Below, one piece after another: positions 8,129-16,552 of a stretch of DNA of 39,078 bases (position 1 is the first letter of the stretch; each line of letters begins with the position of its first letter). This stretch comes from an uncultured Flavobacteriaceae bacterium (GTDB lineage Bacteria; Bacteroidota; Bacteroidia; Flavobacteriales; Flavobacteriaceae), in the NCBI GenBank assembly GCA_913048115.1, contig CAJWVI010000017.1, positions 1 to 39,078 of the forward strand. Reading direction: 5' to 3'. The notes beneath the pieces are model-generated. The model was not told the DNA's origin. It was given only the letters and a program-made list of their open reading frames with translations, and did not search any database. The position numbers were made by a program, and so were the translations under genes.

Positions 8129-9103
8129 ATGAAACCTTTATACATCCTCTTCTTTTCTTTCTTCGTGTTTTTAGCCTGTGTTGACAAAACAAAGACAAGC
8201 AACAAGTACAAGCGGCCTTCTGTAGGAAACATAAACACACTCCAAGTTGTAACACCAGACAGGCTTTGGGCCGACACAGTAGGTGGCGCAATACGAGCTT
8301 ATTTTGCCTCACCAACCCCTGGGCTTCCTCAAGACGAGCCTTTGTTTTCTATGAGCCAAATGCCACCAAAAGTCTTTAGCGGTTTCGTGAAAACATACCG
8401 ATTGTTTTTACACATAACACTGGGAGAAACAGACACTATAGCATTTAGAAAAAATCCATACGCAGCTCCTCAAATAGGAGTTTTTATAACCGCAACATCT
8501 CAAGAGAAGCTAGCTGCTTTAATTAAAGAAAATGCACCAAAAATATTGAGCACATTCAAATCTTCAGAGATAAAAGAAAGACAAAGGCGCACGAAAATAT
8601 CTAAATTAAAACTAGACTCCTTGCCATCTACCTTTGGCATCACACTTGAAATACCTTCTGCCTATCACATCGCAAAATCTGCGTCAGATTTTTATTGGAT
8701 ACGCAAAGAACTAAAGTACGGAAACACCAATGTTATTGTTTACCAAGTGCCCCTAAGCGCCATTCCTGAAAAGGGAAATATAATTGACGCCATTATAAAG
8801 ATGAGAGATTCTGTTGGTATTAAACACTTACCTGTAGAAGACGATGGGCAATTTATAACAGAAGCAGCTTATGCTCCGTATTTAAAAACCACGGTGATAG
8901 ACTCGAAGTTTGCATATGAAACCAAAGGAACCTGGGAAATTAAAAACCAATGGATGGCAGGTCCTTTTGTTAACTATGCCATTAAAGACGAAAAAAACAA
9001 TCGCTACCTAGTACTGGAAGGCTTTGCCTATGCCCCAAGGACTGCCAAAAGAAATCTGCAATTGGAACTAGAATCTATTTTAAAATCTGTAAGGATAAAG
9101 TAA
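8129..9103 (+). CDS. DUF4837 family lipoprotein
   Basis: A 324-residue protein with a hydrophobic signal segment and a lipobox ending FLAC, Cys17 being the lipidation site. The remainder matches the DUF4837 family as I remember it, known almost only from Bacteroidota and of unknown function. The pair of related segments, KTYRLFLHITLGETD and ITLEIPSAYHIAKSASDFYWIRKE, is typical. It lies 20 bases after the transglycosylase gene, so a cell-envelope role is a reasonable guess but is not shown. Confidence 0.85.
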   Translation: MKPLYILFFSFFVFLACVDKTKTSNKYKRPSVGNINTLQVVTPDRLWADTVGGAIRAYFASPTPGLPQDEPLFSMSQMPPKVFSGFVKTYRLFLHITLGETDTIAFRKNPYAAPQIGVFITATSQEKLAALIKENAPKILSTFKSSEIKERQRRTKISKLKLDSLPSTFGITLEIPSAYHIAKSASDFYWIRKELKYGNTNVIVYQVPLSAIPEKGNIIDAIIKMRDSVGIKHLPVEDDGQFITEAAYAPYLKTTVIDSKFAYETKGTWEIKNQWMAGPFVNYAIKDEKNNRYLVLEGFAYAPRTAKRNLQLELESILKSVRIK

Positions 9104-9147
9104 AGAAGCTTCTGTTTTTCCTGCTGCCCTTTAACAAAAAGAACGTC

Positions 9148-9501
9148 ATGCAAAAAATATATTACCTCAACACTTGTGATACGTGTAAAAGAATTATAAA
9201 GGAGATAGAGCTCCCTAATACATTTGTTAGTCAAGACGTAAAACAAGAAAAAATCACGATCGCACAACTTGAAGCGCTTCGGCTTATCTCGGGGAGTTAT
9301 GAGGCCCTATTTAGTAAACGCGCTAAACTATACAAGGAGAGAGATCTTAAAAACGAAACGCTTACTGAAGAAGATTATAAGCGTTTTATCTTAGAGCATT
9401 ATACGTTTTTAAAAAGACCGGTGCTTGTTAACAATACTCAAATTTTTATTGGTAATAGCAAAAAAGTTGTTGCCCAAGCTAAGCAATCATTTCAAAAATA
9501 A
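9148..9501 (+). CDS. ArsC/Spx-family thioredoxin-fold protein
   Basis: A 117-residue protein of the arsenate reductase-like (ArsC/Spx/YffB) superfamily. The N-terminal redox motif is CDTC (residues 10-13) in MQKIYYLNTCDTCKRIIKE, and YEALFSKRAKLYKERDLK and LEHYTFLKRPVLV are conserved further on. True arsenate reductases carry C-x5-R-type active sites or one catalytic Cys with distal arginines. Here the CxxC suggests a redox or reductase-like role, but the substrate is unknown. Two bases separate its stop from the EamA gene. Confidence 0.8.
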   Translation: MQKIYYLNTCDTCKRIIKEIELPNTFVSQDVKQEKITIAQLEALRLISGSYEALFSKRAKLYKERDLKNETLTEEDYKRFILEHYTFLKRPVLVNNTQIFIGNSKKVVAQAKQSFQK

Positions 9502-9503
9502 TC

Positions 9504-10400
9504 ATGAACCCAAGAGTATTAGCCGTTATTGCCGCCTTTGCAGCAAGCTTTATCTACGGGATTAATCACACCATAGCAAAGGGGTTGATGCCTTCGGTTA
9601 TTAAGCCGTATGGATTTATATTACTTAGGGTGAGTGGTGCAGCCATTGTTTTTTGGTTACTAGGGCTGTTCTATAAAAATGAAGCCATTGATCGCAAAGA
9701 TTGGATTCGCATTGTGGCTTGCGCCTTTTTTGGCATGGTGCTTAACATGACAATGTTCTTTAAAGGACTAAGCCTTTCTACCCCTATTAACAGCAGCGTT
9801 GTTATTACCATTGCCCCTGTTTTGCTGCTAGTCATGTCTGCAGTGTTTTTAAAAGAGCGCATCACATTAGTGAAAGCCTTAGGAATTGGACTAGGACTTA
9901 CGGGCGCCTTGGTTCTTATTTTATTTGGCGTCAAGACACAGGCTAACGCCTCGAACATTCCATTAGGCAACATGCTGTTTCTTATTAATGCGGGTTCATA
10001 TTCTGTATATCTAATAATTGTAAAACCTTTAACTCAAAAGTATAGCGCAATTACCCTTATGAAGTTTTTCTTCTTGTTTGCAGTTATCATAAATATTCCT
10101 ATTGGTTTTCAGGAGTTTTCTCAAGTAGAATGGCTGCGCCTCCCTCTTGAAACAATAGGTCAACTTGCTTTTGTAGTTATAGGAACAACGGTACTCACCT
10201 ATTTGTTTAATATATACGCGTTAAAGCAATTAACAGCCTCTGTATTAGGCGTGTTTATGTATTTACAACCTTTAATAGCAACAATATTTGCTGTTATTTC
10301 AGGGTCAGACACACTTACAACCTTGCGTGTAGTTGCCGCATCGCTTATCTTTTTAGGCGTGTACCTAGCAACGCGCAATAAATCAAAAATAAAAGGGTAG
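9504..10400 (+). CDS. EamA/DMT-family transporter
   Basis: A 298-residue integral membrane protein with about ten hydrophobic segments in two repeated EamA halves. The end of the first half, TPINSSVVITIAPVLLLVMS followed by FLKERI, and that of the second, SVLGVFMYLQPLIATIFAVI, carry the Pro-containing helix typical of drug/metabolite transporters. The substrate cannot be told from sequence. It closes the pgk-led run and is convergent with the thioesterase gene. Confidence 0.9.
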   Translation: MNPRVLAVIAAFAASFIYGINHTIAKGLMPSVIKPYGFILLRVSGAAIVFWLLGLFYKNEAIDRKDWIRIVACAFFGMVLNMTMFFKGLSLSTPINSSVVITIAPVLLLVMSAVFLKERITLVKALGIGLGLTGALVLILFGVKTQANASNIPLGNMLFLINAGSYSVYLIIVKPLTQKYSAITLMKFFFLFAVIINIPIGFQEFSQVEWLRLPLETIGQLAFVVIGTTVLTYLFNIYALKQLTASVLGVFMYLQPLIATIFAVISGSDTLTTLRVVAASLIFLGVYLATRNKSKIKG

Positions 10401-10418
10401 GGTTTTAAGTTTTATAGA

Positions 10419-10895
10419 CTAGCTTAAATCTCGAGGGGTTTGGCCGTGTTTTCTGGTGTGCTCTTTGGTAATAATATAAAAATCTTCTGTTTTGTCTAGC
10501 TTGTTTAGGCTACTAAAAAGATCTTCAGGCAAGCACCTTAGTTTGCGCTTTGCTAAATCTATCCATCCGCCCATCATTTCGCAGCGCGCAATATTTCTAC
10601 CTGTGTGGTCAAAGAAGTTGTGTTGAAAAGAGAAATACATACCATCTTGGCTAATCCCCTTAAGTTCTATACTTACGGTAATTGGCTTTCCGGGAAAAAC
10701 CTCTTTAAAATAAAACATATGCTCATAAAAGACAACAGGGCCAATATTATTTGCCACCATATTGGCCTGTCCAAAGCCATTTTCTAGCATATAACTTAAC
10801 CGGGTATGGCTCATGTAATTAATATAAGCACTATTTGCTAAATGGCGATTGGCGTCGATGTCATTCCACCTAATTTCAAATTCTTTTAAATACAT
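10419..10895 (-). CDS. Acyl-CoA thioesterase-like hotdog-fold protein
   Basis: A 158-residue hotdog-fold protein of the 4HBT/YbgC type. The N terminus MYLKEFEIRWNDIDANRHLA contains the characteristic RxxDIDxxRHLxNxxY pattern, with Asp as the expected catalytic or orienting residue. The in-frame ATG 60 bases further upstream would nearly reach the neighbouring hydrolase gene and adds non-conserved residues, so I chose 10895. It probably hydrolyses acyl-CoA thioesters; chain length is unknown. It lies 40 bases downstream of an alpha/beta hydrolase gene on the same strand. Confidence 0.85.
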   Translation of the reverse strand: MYLKEFEIRWNDIDANRHLANSAYINYMSHTRLSYMLENGFGQANMVANNIGPVVFYEHMFYFKEVFPGKPITVSIELKGISQDGMYFSFQHNFFDHTGRNIARCEMMGGWIDLAKRKLRCLPEDLFSSLNKLDKTEDFYIITKEHTRKHGQTPRDLS

Positions 10896-10935
10896 GTATT
10901 TATTTTTTGTAAAAGTACTCTTTTGTGCCACAAGG

Positions 10936-11766
10936 CTATGTGTTAATAAATGCAATTACCTTTTTGTAAACAGTGTCGTCTTTCAAATCATGCTTTAGTC
11001 CAGTTGTAATAAAAGAAGCAATTTTGGGATTCTTTGACAAGACTTTTTTTATGGGCTCAAAAGGAGTAACAGCGTCATTTTCGTCATGAATAACTAAGAC
11101 GGGTTGCGTTACTTTTTCTAAAAAATTTGAAAGAGTAACTTCTTTGTGCGGGATTTTTAAAACAGTATTAACCTTCATGCTTAAATTACGAACGCAACCA
11201 TTAGAAAGCCCAAGAATTTCTTTAAAATAAGAAAACACAGCGTCCATACCAGAGGCGGCCCCCATCACAATAAACTTGTTGACCGGCACTGAGTTGTTCA
11301 TCAAATAAGAGTAGCCCATGGCTGTATTGCTTAGCGAATGACCAATAACAGTGTCTACAGACCCAATATGAAGGATTGCAGCCTCAATAGCCTGCCTGAA
11401 AATTTCTATGTTTAATTGACCTCCAGGAGACATTCCATGCCCTGGAGCATCCAAAGCATATACCGTATACCGCTCTTTTTCTAGCAAATTATAATAAGGC
11501 AACCATCGCTGGCTATTACTCTCCCAGCCGTGCAAGAATAGAATTTTTTTGGGTCCGTCACCCCATTGATGCAACACTCCTGCATGTTGTTTAAGAGAAA
11601 TACTGTGCTGTGTTGCCTGTTGAAAAAATGCCTTTCCTTTTTCTGAAATACCACCACGGTGTACCTTACCCAATAAATTAAAAGCATAATTAGCACTCCA
11701 TGCAGGAGCAATTAAGGCGGTGGTGTTTAAAAAAAAGCCTACAGACTTAATGATAATTTTTTTCAT
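10936..11766 (-). CDS. Alpha/beta hydrolase
   Basis: A 276-residue alpha/beta hydrolase-fold protein. The oxyanion-hole segment is LFLHGWESNSQRW, DAPGHG follows, the nucleophile elbow is IGHSLSNTAMGYS (Ser in GHSLS), the acid is in HDENDAVTPF, and the His is in TGLKHDLKD. The second in-frame ATG (11766) is preferred: MKKIIIKSVGFFLNTTALIAP starts the conserved part. An ATG at 11853 would add a 29-residue extension, MKKIINSLARLRTLK and so on, that looks unrelated. The substrate is unknown. The N-terminal hydrophobic segment may be membrane-associated. Confidence 0.83.
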   Translation of the reverse strand: MKKIIIKSVGFFLNTTALIAPAWSANYAFNLLGKVHRGGISEKGKAFFQQATQHSISLKQHAGVLHQWGDGPKKILFLHGWESNSQRWLPYYNLLEKERYTVYALDAPGHGMSPGGQLNIEIFRQAIEAAILHIGSVDTVIGHSLSNTAMGYSYLMNNSVPVNKFIVMGAASGMDAVFSYFKEILGLSNGCVRNLSMKVNTVLKIPHKEVTLSNFLEKVTQPVLVIHDENDAVTPFEPIKKVLSKNPKIASFITTGLKHDLKDDTVYKKVIAFINT

Positions 11767-11943
11767 ATATTCAAGAATACCTTTTCGATATTTATTAATT
11801 TCTTCTATTTTCAGTGTCCTTAGGCGGGCAAGACTATTTATAATTTTTTTCATGCCCGATGGCTATGCGCCTTAAAAGGGCGGCTATAAAAACAAGAAAG
11901 AAACTAGAGTATTTTCTTTCAGTCTTTAGCGGGCACAAAGATA
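11767..11943 (-). other. Possible structured leader of the alpha/beta hydrolase gene
   Basis: A -7-like TATCTTTG lies on the minus strand at 11943-11936, with no good TTG upstream. Downstream are TGCCCG (11935-11930) and CGGGCA (11858-11853), which can pair. A hairpin of GAAAGAAA with TTTCTTTC (about 11919-11897) is followed by a T-rich stretch. The GCCCGC...TAA sequence near 11935 recurs around 11830. A short reading frame (MKKIINSLARLR) starts at 11853. No known riboswitch class is recognised. Confidence 0.3.
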
Positions 11944-12062
11944 CCAATAGCCATTCGTATATTCGAAAATTAGTTTCAATGTATTTTCTGGATGCCTAAG
12001 ATGTCTTAAAAGTTTAGTAATTTTAAATTTTATAAATAAACCTATTTAGGGACACAGCACGT

Positions 12063-13034
12063 ATGCCAATTATAAGCTCCGAATATCACGCCAAAGCCCT
12101 TTTTAAAAGCGGCCACTTTTCTACCATATATTCGGCTAAATTACGCCCAATTCCCGCATTAGAACAGGTCAGAAAACGCCTAGAGCTAACCGATGGTGAC
12201 TTTGTAGACATAGACTGGAGTTATCATGTTTCAGAACAAGAAAAGGCGCCCAAAGTAGCCATACTATTACACGGTCTTGAAGGAAACGCGCAGCGAGTGT
12301 ACATGAAGGGTCATGCAAAACAACTTACAGAAGCCGGCTGGGATGTTGCGGGCATGAATCATCGCGGATGCAGTGGAGAAGAAAACCGGCTGTACCTGTC
12401 TTACAACAGTGGTCGCACCCAAGATCTTTCAGAACTAATAGATTCTATAGTCGCTAACGAAAAGTATGCAGAAATTGCGCTAATTGGTTTTAGCCTAGGA
12501 GGGAATTTGTTGTTAAAATACCTAGGGGAGAAGCGAATAATTTCACAAAAAGTGGTGGCGGGAATAGCCGTCTCTGCTCCTGTTCATCTGCAGTCCTCCT
12601 TAGATGCTTTGATGCGAAAACAGAACAGACCCTACACCTTTGTTTTTTTAAAAGACTTAAGAAATAAATACAAACGAAAAATGAAATTATTTCCTGATAT
12701 AATGTCTCAGGAAAAACTCAATCAAGTAAGAACATTACTTGATTTCGATAATATTTATACAGCACCTGCTCATGGTTTTGAAAACGCCGCAGACTACTAC
12801 AAAAAAAGTAGTGCCCTTGCTTTTTTGCCAAACATAAAAATACCAGTGCTTTTGTTAAGCGCCTCAAATGATAGTTTCTTAGCACCTCCCTGCTATCCTT
12901 TTGAGGTTGCAAAAAACCACAAAAACATCTATCTTGAAGTTCCAAATATGGGGGGTCATGTAGGGTTTCATGTTACAAACAGCGAGTATTATTCAGAGCA
13001 CCGAGTCGTAGAATTTTTAAACACAATAGCATAA
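12063..13034 (+). CDS. YheT-family alpha/beta hydrolase
   Basis: A 323-residue protein of the AB-hydrolase 4 / YheT group. The family motif HGLEGNAQRVYMKG follows the core strand, MNHRGCSGEENRL comes next, the nucleophile elbow is IGFSLGGNLLLKYLG (Ser in GFSLGG), the acid is in SASNDSFLAPPCYP, and the catalytic His is in GGHVGFH. Homologues are esterase-like, but physiological substrates are mostly unknown. The stop overlaps the next start by one base (TAATG), pointing to a two-gene unit with the SdpI-like gene. A CCTATTTAGG sequence lies about 20 bases before the start but is not a good -7 element. Confidence 0.9.
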   Translation: MPIISSEYHAKALFKSGHFSTIYSAKLRPIPALEQVRKRLELTDGDFVDIDWSYHVSEQEKAPKVAILLHGLEGNAQRVYMKGHAKQLTEAGWDVAGMNHRGCSGEENRLYLSYNSGRTQDLSELIDSIVANEKYAEIALIGFSLGGNLLLKYLGEKRIISQKVVAGIAVSAPVHLQSSLDALMRKQNRPYTFVFLKDLRNKYKRKMKLFPDIMSQEKLNQVRTLLDFDNIYTAPAHGFENAADYYKKSSALAFLPNIKIPVLLLSASNDSFLAPPCYPFEVAKNHKNIYLEVPNMGGHVGFHVTNSEYYSEHRVVEFLNTIA

Positions 13035-13402
13035 TGTCAGACCAGCTTATAGAAGAAAATCAGTTGTACTTTGCCTTAGGTTATTGTGCTTTTATGTTTT
13101 TATTAGCAATGGTGCTTAAACAGTATCCTCCAAAAAAAATAAACCACTTATACGGGTATAGAACAAAGCGATCTATGAAAAATCAACTTATCTGGAATGC
13201 CGCTAATAAATTTTCAGCAAAGGTCTTTTTGAAAACCTGCCTATATAGTTTTCTAATCCCTGCGGTAGGCTATTTTGTTTTTCCAGAATTAAACGTGCTT
13301 ATTACCATTGTAATGAACACGCTTTTACTGTTCTATGTTCCTTACGCCACAGAAAACTATTTAAAGACAGGCTTTGACCAAGAGGGGAATCCCTTTTGCT
13401 AA
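13034..13402 (+). CDS. SdpI family small membrane protein
   Basis: A 122-residue protein with three hydrophobic segments (about residues 12-30, 70-90 and 92-110). The cytoplasmic motif INHLYGYRTKRSMKNQLIWN is the signature of the SdpI/YhfL-type C-terminal domain, named after the Bacillus immunity protein against the SdpC toxin. Stand-alone short members are common in Bacteroidota and their role is unknown; an immunity role should not be assumed. It is translationally coupled (TAATG) to the preceding hydrolase. Confidence 0.78.
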   Translation: MSDQLIEENQLYFALGYCAFMFLLAMVLKQYPPKKINHLYGYRTKRSMKNQLIWNAANKFSAKVFLKTCLYSFLIPAVGYFVFPELNVLITIVMNTLLLFYVPYATENYLKTGFDQEGNPFC

Positions 13403-13431
13403 TCTACCAAAGATAGCATTGATGATTTGTG

Positions 13432-13439
13432 TACCTTTG
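13432..13439 (+). promoter_or_regulatory. -7 element before yicC
   Basis: TACCTTTG matches TAnnTTTG and would place a start site near 13445, about 28 bases before yicC. No TTG lies at 17 to 23 bases upstream, so only half of the promoter is visible. Confidence 0.45.
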
Positions 13440-13472
13440 GTATCATATTTAGAACCCTATTAAAACCATCGC

Positions 13473-14330
13473 ATGATTCAATCCATGACAGGATACGGTA
13501 AGCACGTTATACAGCTGCCAACCAAAAAAATTACTGTAGAAATTAAATCACTTAACAGTAAAAGTTTAGATTTAAACACACGGGTTCCTTCTGCGTACAG
13601 AGAAAAAGAACTAAGCATACGCAAAATGTTAGCATCAGGTCTAACGCGAGGAAAAATTGACTTTAATTTATTTGTAGAATCTACGGGTGAAGAAACATCT
13701 TCTAGAATCAATGAAACCACTGTTAAGCAGTATATGAAGCAATTGTCTCAAGTGGTTGATGCAGATCAAACAGAGCTTTTGAAAATGGCCATTAAAATGC
13801 CAGATGCTCTAAAAACAGAGCGCGAAGAGATTAATGAAGATGAGTTTTCTGAAATTTTAAAGGCAGTTACACAGGCCTTGGTTGAAATAAATGTTTACAG
13901 ATCAGACGAGGGCGAAGTTTTGAAAAACGATTTTTTACAACGCATTAATATTATTGGCCAACGCCTAGGAGAAGTGCTTGAAATAGATAGCCAGCGCATC
14001 GCTAGTGTAAAAGAACGACTGCGTAACGCGGTAAACGAGCTTAAAGAAAAGACCGATGAAAACCGTTTTGAGCAAGAGCTTATTTACTACCTAGAAAAAT
14101 ATGATATTACCGAAGAAAAAGTGCGCCTAGAGAACCATTTAAGCTACTTTAAAGAAGCGATACACAGCCAGGATAGTAATGGGAAAAAACTAGGCTTTAT
14201 TACCCAAGAAATTGGTCGAGAAATCAACACAATAGGTAGTAAAAGTAATTTTGCCCCTATGCAACAATTGGTCGTTCAAATGAAAGACGAACTAGAGAAA
14301 ATAAAAGAACAAGCTTTAAACGTATTATAA
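13473..14330 (+). CDS. yicC: YicC family endoribonuclease-like protein
   Basis: A 285-residue protein beginning with the universal MIQSMTGYG motif. The conserved N-terminal domain contains EIKSLNSKSLDLNTR and KIDFNLFVE; the C-terminal DUF1732 part contains EEKVRLENHLSYFKEAI and GKKLGFITQEIGREINTIGSK. YicC of E. coli acts as an endoribonuclease on small RNAs, and the Bacillus homologue YloC is also an RNase, so RNA cleavage is the likely role. The stop overlaps the gmk start by one base. The yicC-gmk-nadD order suggests one transcript. Confidence 0.92.
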   Translation: MIQSMTGYGKHVIQLPTKKITVEIKSLNSKSLDLNTRVPSAYREKELSIRKMLASGLTRGKIDFNLFVESTGEETSSRINETTVKQYMKQLSQVVDADQTELLKMAIKMPDALKTEREEINEDEFSEILKAVTQALVEINVYRSDEGEVLKNDFLQRINIIGQRLGEVLEIDSQRIASVKERLRNAVNELKEKTDENRFEQELIYYLEKYDITEEKVRLENHLSYFKEAIHSQDSNGKKLGFITQEIGREINTIGSKSNFAPMQQLVVQMKDELEKIKEQALNVL

Positions 14331-14959
14331 TGGCTAAAGGAGGAAAGTTAATTGTGTTTTCTGCCCCCTCTGGAAGCGGGAAGACTACTATTGTAAGGCA
14401 CTTGCTAAAACAGGAGGCTTTAAATTTAGAGTTTTCTGTATCTGCAACCTCACGCGAACCTCGCGGGGATGAGCAGCACGGTAGCGACTATTATTTTTTG
14501 AGTCTATTAGATTTCAAAACACACATGAAGGACGACAATTTCCTTGAATGGGAAGAGGTGTACCGCGATACTTTTTATGGAACCCTAAATAGTGAAATAG
14601 AACGCATTTGGGCTATGGGTAAAAACGTTATTTTTGATATTGATGTAGTTGGCGGCCTTAGAATTAAACGCAAATTCCCAGAGCGCACTTTGTCTGTTTT
14701 TGTAAAACCACCAAGTGTAGAAGAGCTTAAAATTAGGTTAAAAAACAGAAAAACAGACAGTGATGAAAAAATAAATATGCGCATAGCTAAGGCCTCTGTA
14801 GAGATGGCCACAGCGCCCCGCTTTGATCACATTATATTAAATGACACCCTAGAGCATGCCCTTGATGAAGCGACCAAACTGGTCGCGGCCCACATTGAGA
14901 AGCCTCTTTTAAATGAAGCCGCTTTAGACAACCCTCATAGCGCTATAGAAGAAGAATAG
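14330..14959 (+). CDS. gmk: Guanylate kinase
   Basis: A 209-residue enzyme phosphorylating GMP to GDP with ATP. The P-loop is SAPSGSGKTT (residues about 10-19). The GMP-binding lid region holds SREPRGDEQHGSDYYF and FLEWEEVYRDTFYGT, and the lid arginines lie in RLKNRKTD. The C-terminal extension after about residue 190 is poorly conserved and acidic. It starts within the yicC stop codon and ends directly against the nadD start (TAGATG), so tight coupling is likely. Confidence 0.96.
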   Translation: MAKGGKLIVFSAPSGSGKTTIVRHLLKQEALNLEFSVSATSREPRGDEQHGSDYYFLSLLDFKTHMKDDNFLEWEEVYRDTFYGTLNSEIERIWAMGKNVIFDIDVVGGLRIKRKFPERTLSVFVKPPSVEELKIRLKNRKTDSDEKINMRIAKASVEMATAPRFDHIILNDTLEHALDEATKLVAAHIEKPLLNEAALDNPHSAIEEE

Positions 14960-15553
14960 ATGGCAAATTCAAAAAAAATAGGACTCTATTTTGGCACTTT
15001 TAACCCCATCCACGTGGGTCACTTAGCTATCGCTAATCATATGGTAGAGTTTAGCGCCCTAGATGAGGTTTGGCTGGTGGTAACCCCCCATAATCCTCAC
15101 AAGAAGAAAAGCACTTTATTAGACAACAATCATCGATTAATGATGGTGGACGTAGCGATTGAAGAATATCCAAAAATTAAGTCCAGCGCCATTGAGTTTG
15201 ATTTGCCCCAACCCAATTACACCGTTCACACCCTGGCTTTTTTAGAAGAGAAGTATCCTACACAAGATTTTTGTTTAATCATGGGAGAAGACAACCTTAA
15301 AAGCTTCCATAAGTGGAAAAATTACGAGGTGATATTAGCCCGCTATGAGCTGTTTGTCTACCCCAGAATTAGTCAAGGTTTGACAGAAACACAGTTTGAT
15401 AATCATCCTAAAATAACTAAAGTCTCAGCGCCTATTATGGAGCTGTCCTCTACATTTATAAGAAAAGCAATTAAAGAATCAAAAAACATTCGACCCCTGT
15501 TGTCGGGTAAGGTTTGGGAGTATCTAGACGAAATGAATTTTTATAAAAAATAA
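14960..15553 (+). CDS. nadD: Nicotinate-nucleotide adenylyltransferase
   Basis: A 197-residue NMNAT-fold enzyme that makes deamido-NAD from nicotinate mononucleotide and ATP. The nucleotidyltransferase signature is GTFNPIHVGH (residues about 13-22), and the ATP-site motif near the C terminus is ELSSTFIRKAI (ISSTxIR type). PHNPHKKK and MGEDNLKSFHKWKNYE are conserved family blocks. It directly abuts gmk with no intergenic base and closes the yicC-gmk-nadD unit; no clear terminator is seen after it. Confidence 0.96.
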   Translation: MANSKKIGLYFGTFNPIHVGHLAIANHMVEFSALDEVWLVVTPHNPHKKKSTLLDNNHRLMMVDVAIEEYPKIKSSAIEFDLPQPNYTVHTLAFLEEKYPTQDFCLIMGEDNLKSFHKWKNYEVILARYELFVYPRISQGLTETQFDNHPKITKVSAPIMELSSTFIRKAIKESKNIRPLLSGKVWEYLDEMNFYKK

Positions 15554-15652
15554 GATTCTTTTAATTTTATTGAAAAGGCTCAAGATGAATTTGGGATGGC
15601 GCTCTTTACATCTGCTCCTTTTACATCAACTCTAGCAAGTTTTCGTGGATTC

Positions 15653-15681
15653 TTGTGTTTAAAAAAACTGTCGTAATTTTG
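15653..15681 (+). promoter_or_regulatory. Promoter of the DUF3298 lipoprotein gene
   Basis: TTG at 15653-15655, an 18-base spacer and TAATTTTG at 15674-15681 match the Bacteroidota promoter consensus. The -7 element ends only four bases before the start codon, so the mRNA would have almost no leader. Confidence 0.65.
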
Positions 15682-15685
15682 TAGT

Positions 15686-16438
15686 ATGAGTGCCACATCT
15701 TTTTCCATCTATTTTGCCGTGTTTATTTTTGTGGGATGTACTCATGAGATTCTGCAGCCTGATCAACATTCTTTTTCCCAAAAAAAGCTGTTGCATTGCG
15801 CTTCTAAAGATTGTCCAGAAATTAGTGTTGACTATATTTTATACCCTGAACAGAAAAACCGGGAAACAGAGTTAAACAAGACGATTACAGCCTTTATAAT
15901 CAAGTCTTTGTACTTGGGTGACCCAAATCAGGCGCCGCCAGCAACATCTATCCAGGAGGCGTCTAGAGGCTTTATTAAGCGCTATTGGCAGGATCATGCC
16001 GAGTTTCCCGATTTGGCTGCAGCGTATTTTGCTGAAGTATCCGTGAGCGAAAGTTATAGAAGCGATATGTTACTCTCTTTAGAGATGAGACACTATAAAT
16101 ACATAGGGGGCGCTCATGGATATACTGGGCTTAGGTTTGCAAATTTTGATCCTAGCACGGGCCTTGAGTTAACAAATGAAAATCTTTTTACATCCTATGA
16201 CAGTCTTAAAAAGTTTGCCGAGACCAAGTTTAGGAAAACATTCGATATTTCAGAACAAAGCAACATTAATGCAGATCGTTTTTGGTTTTACAATGACACT
16301 TTTAGTATGCCTTCTAGTATCGGATTTAGACAGGACAGCTTGGTTTTACACTACAATCAACATGAAATTTCAAGCTTTATAGACGCCCCTATTGAGCTTA
16401 CTATAGGGGTTGATGAAATAAAAGAATTTTTGAAATAA
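15686..16438 (+). CDS. DUF3298 (and DUF4163-like) domain lipoprotein
   Basis: A 250-residue protein with a signal segment and lipobox FVGC (Cys18). The C-terminal half has the DUF3298/RsiV-type pattern HYKYIGGAHGYTGLRFANFD, followed by STGLELTNENLF. In Bacillus RsiV this fold binds lysozyme and controls an ECF sigma factor, but most Bacteroidota members are stand-alone lipoproteins of unknown role. It is convergent with the beta-barrel protein of a sigma factor pair, which is suggestive but not evidence of a link. It has its own promoter and terminator, so it is probably monocistronic. Confidence 0.85.
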   Translation: MSATSFSIYFAVFIFVGCTHEILQPDQHSFSQKKLLHCASKDCPEISVDYILYPEQKNRETELNKTITAFIIKSLYLGDPNQAPPATSIQEASRGFIKRYWQDHAEFPDLAAAYFAEVSVSESYRSDMLLSLEMRHYKYIGGAHGYTGLRFANFDPSTGLELTNENLFTSYDSLKKFAETKFRKTFDISEQSNINADRFWFYNDTFSMPSSIGFRQDSLVLHYNQHEISSFIDAPIELTIGVDEIKEFLK

Positions 16439-16442
16439 GAAA

Positions 16443-16475
16443 ACCATCTCGTGGCGACAAGATGGTCTTTAGTTT
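16443..16475 (+). terminator. Rho-independent terminator of the DUF3298 gene
   Basis: A seven-base-pair stem, ACCATCT with AGATGGT, with a ten-base loop, lies four bases after the stop codon and is followed by CTTTAGTTTT. Confidence 0.7.
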
Positions 16476-16517
16476 TATCGTTTGAAATATTGAACTTCAA
16501 ACAAACCAATTAAAACT

Positions 16518-16549
16518 GCACCAAAATAGCCCTATCGAGCTTTTGGTGC
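16518..16549. terminator. Inverted repeat, terminator of the minus-strand sigma/barrel unit
   Basis: GCACCAAAA (16518-16526) and TTTTGGTGC (16541-16549) form a nine-base-pair stem, followed on the minus strand by AGTTTTAATT. It sits three bases beyond the barrel-gene stop. With the terminator at 16443 it insulates the two convergent genes. Confidence 0.65.
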
Positions 16550-16552
16550 TAC

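Noticed and set aside
10404-10428. TTTAAG/CTTAAA inverted repeat as a terminator between the EamA and thioesterase genes
   Set aside because: Only six A/T-rich pairs with a 13-base loop and overlapping the thioesterase stop; too weak to call.
13034-13402. SdpI-like gene as an immunity gene of a toxin system
   Set aside because: No SdpC-like or other toxin gene lies nearby; it is coupled to a YheT hydrolase, and stand-alone SdpI-like proteins are common.
15011-15016. CACGTG in nadD, also one near 7546, as further parS sites
   Set aside because: The flanks do not match the 16-base parS palindrome; only the central six bases agree and both lie in conserved coding sequence.
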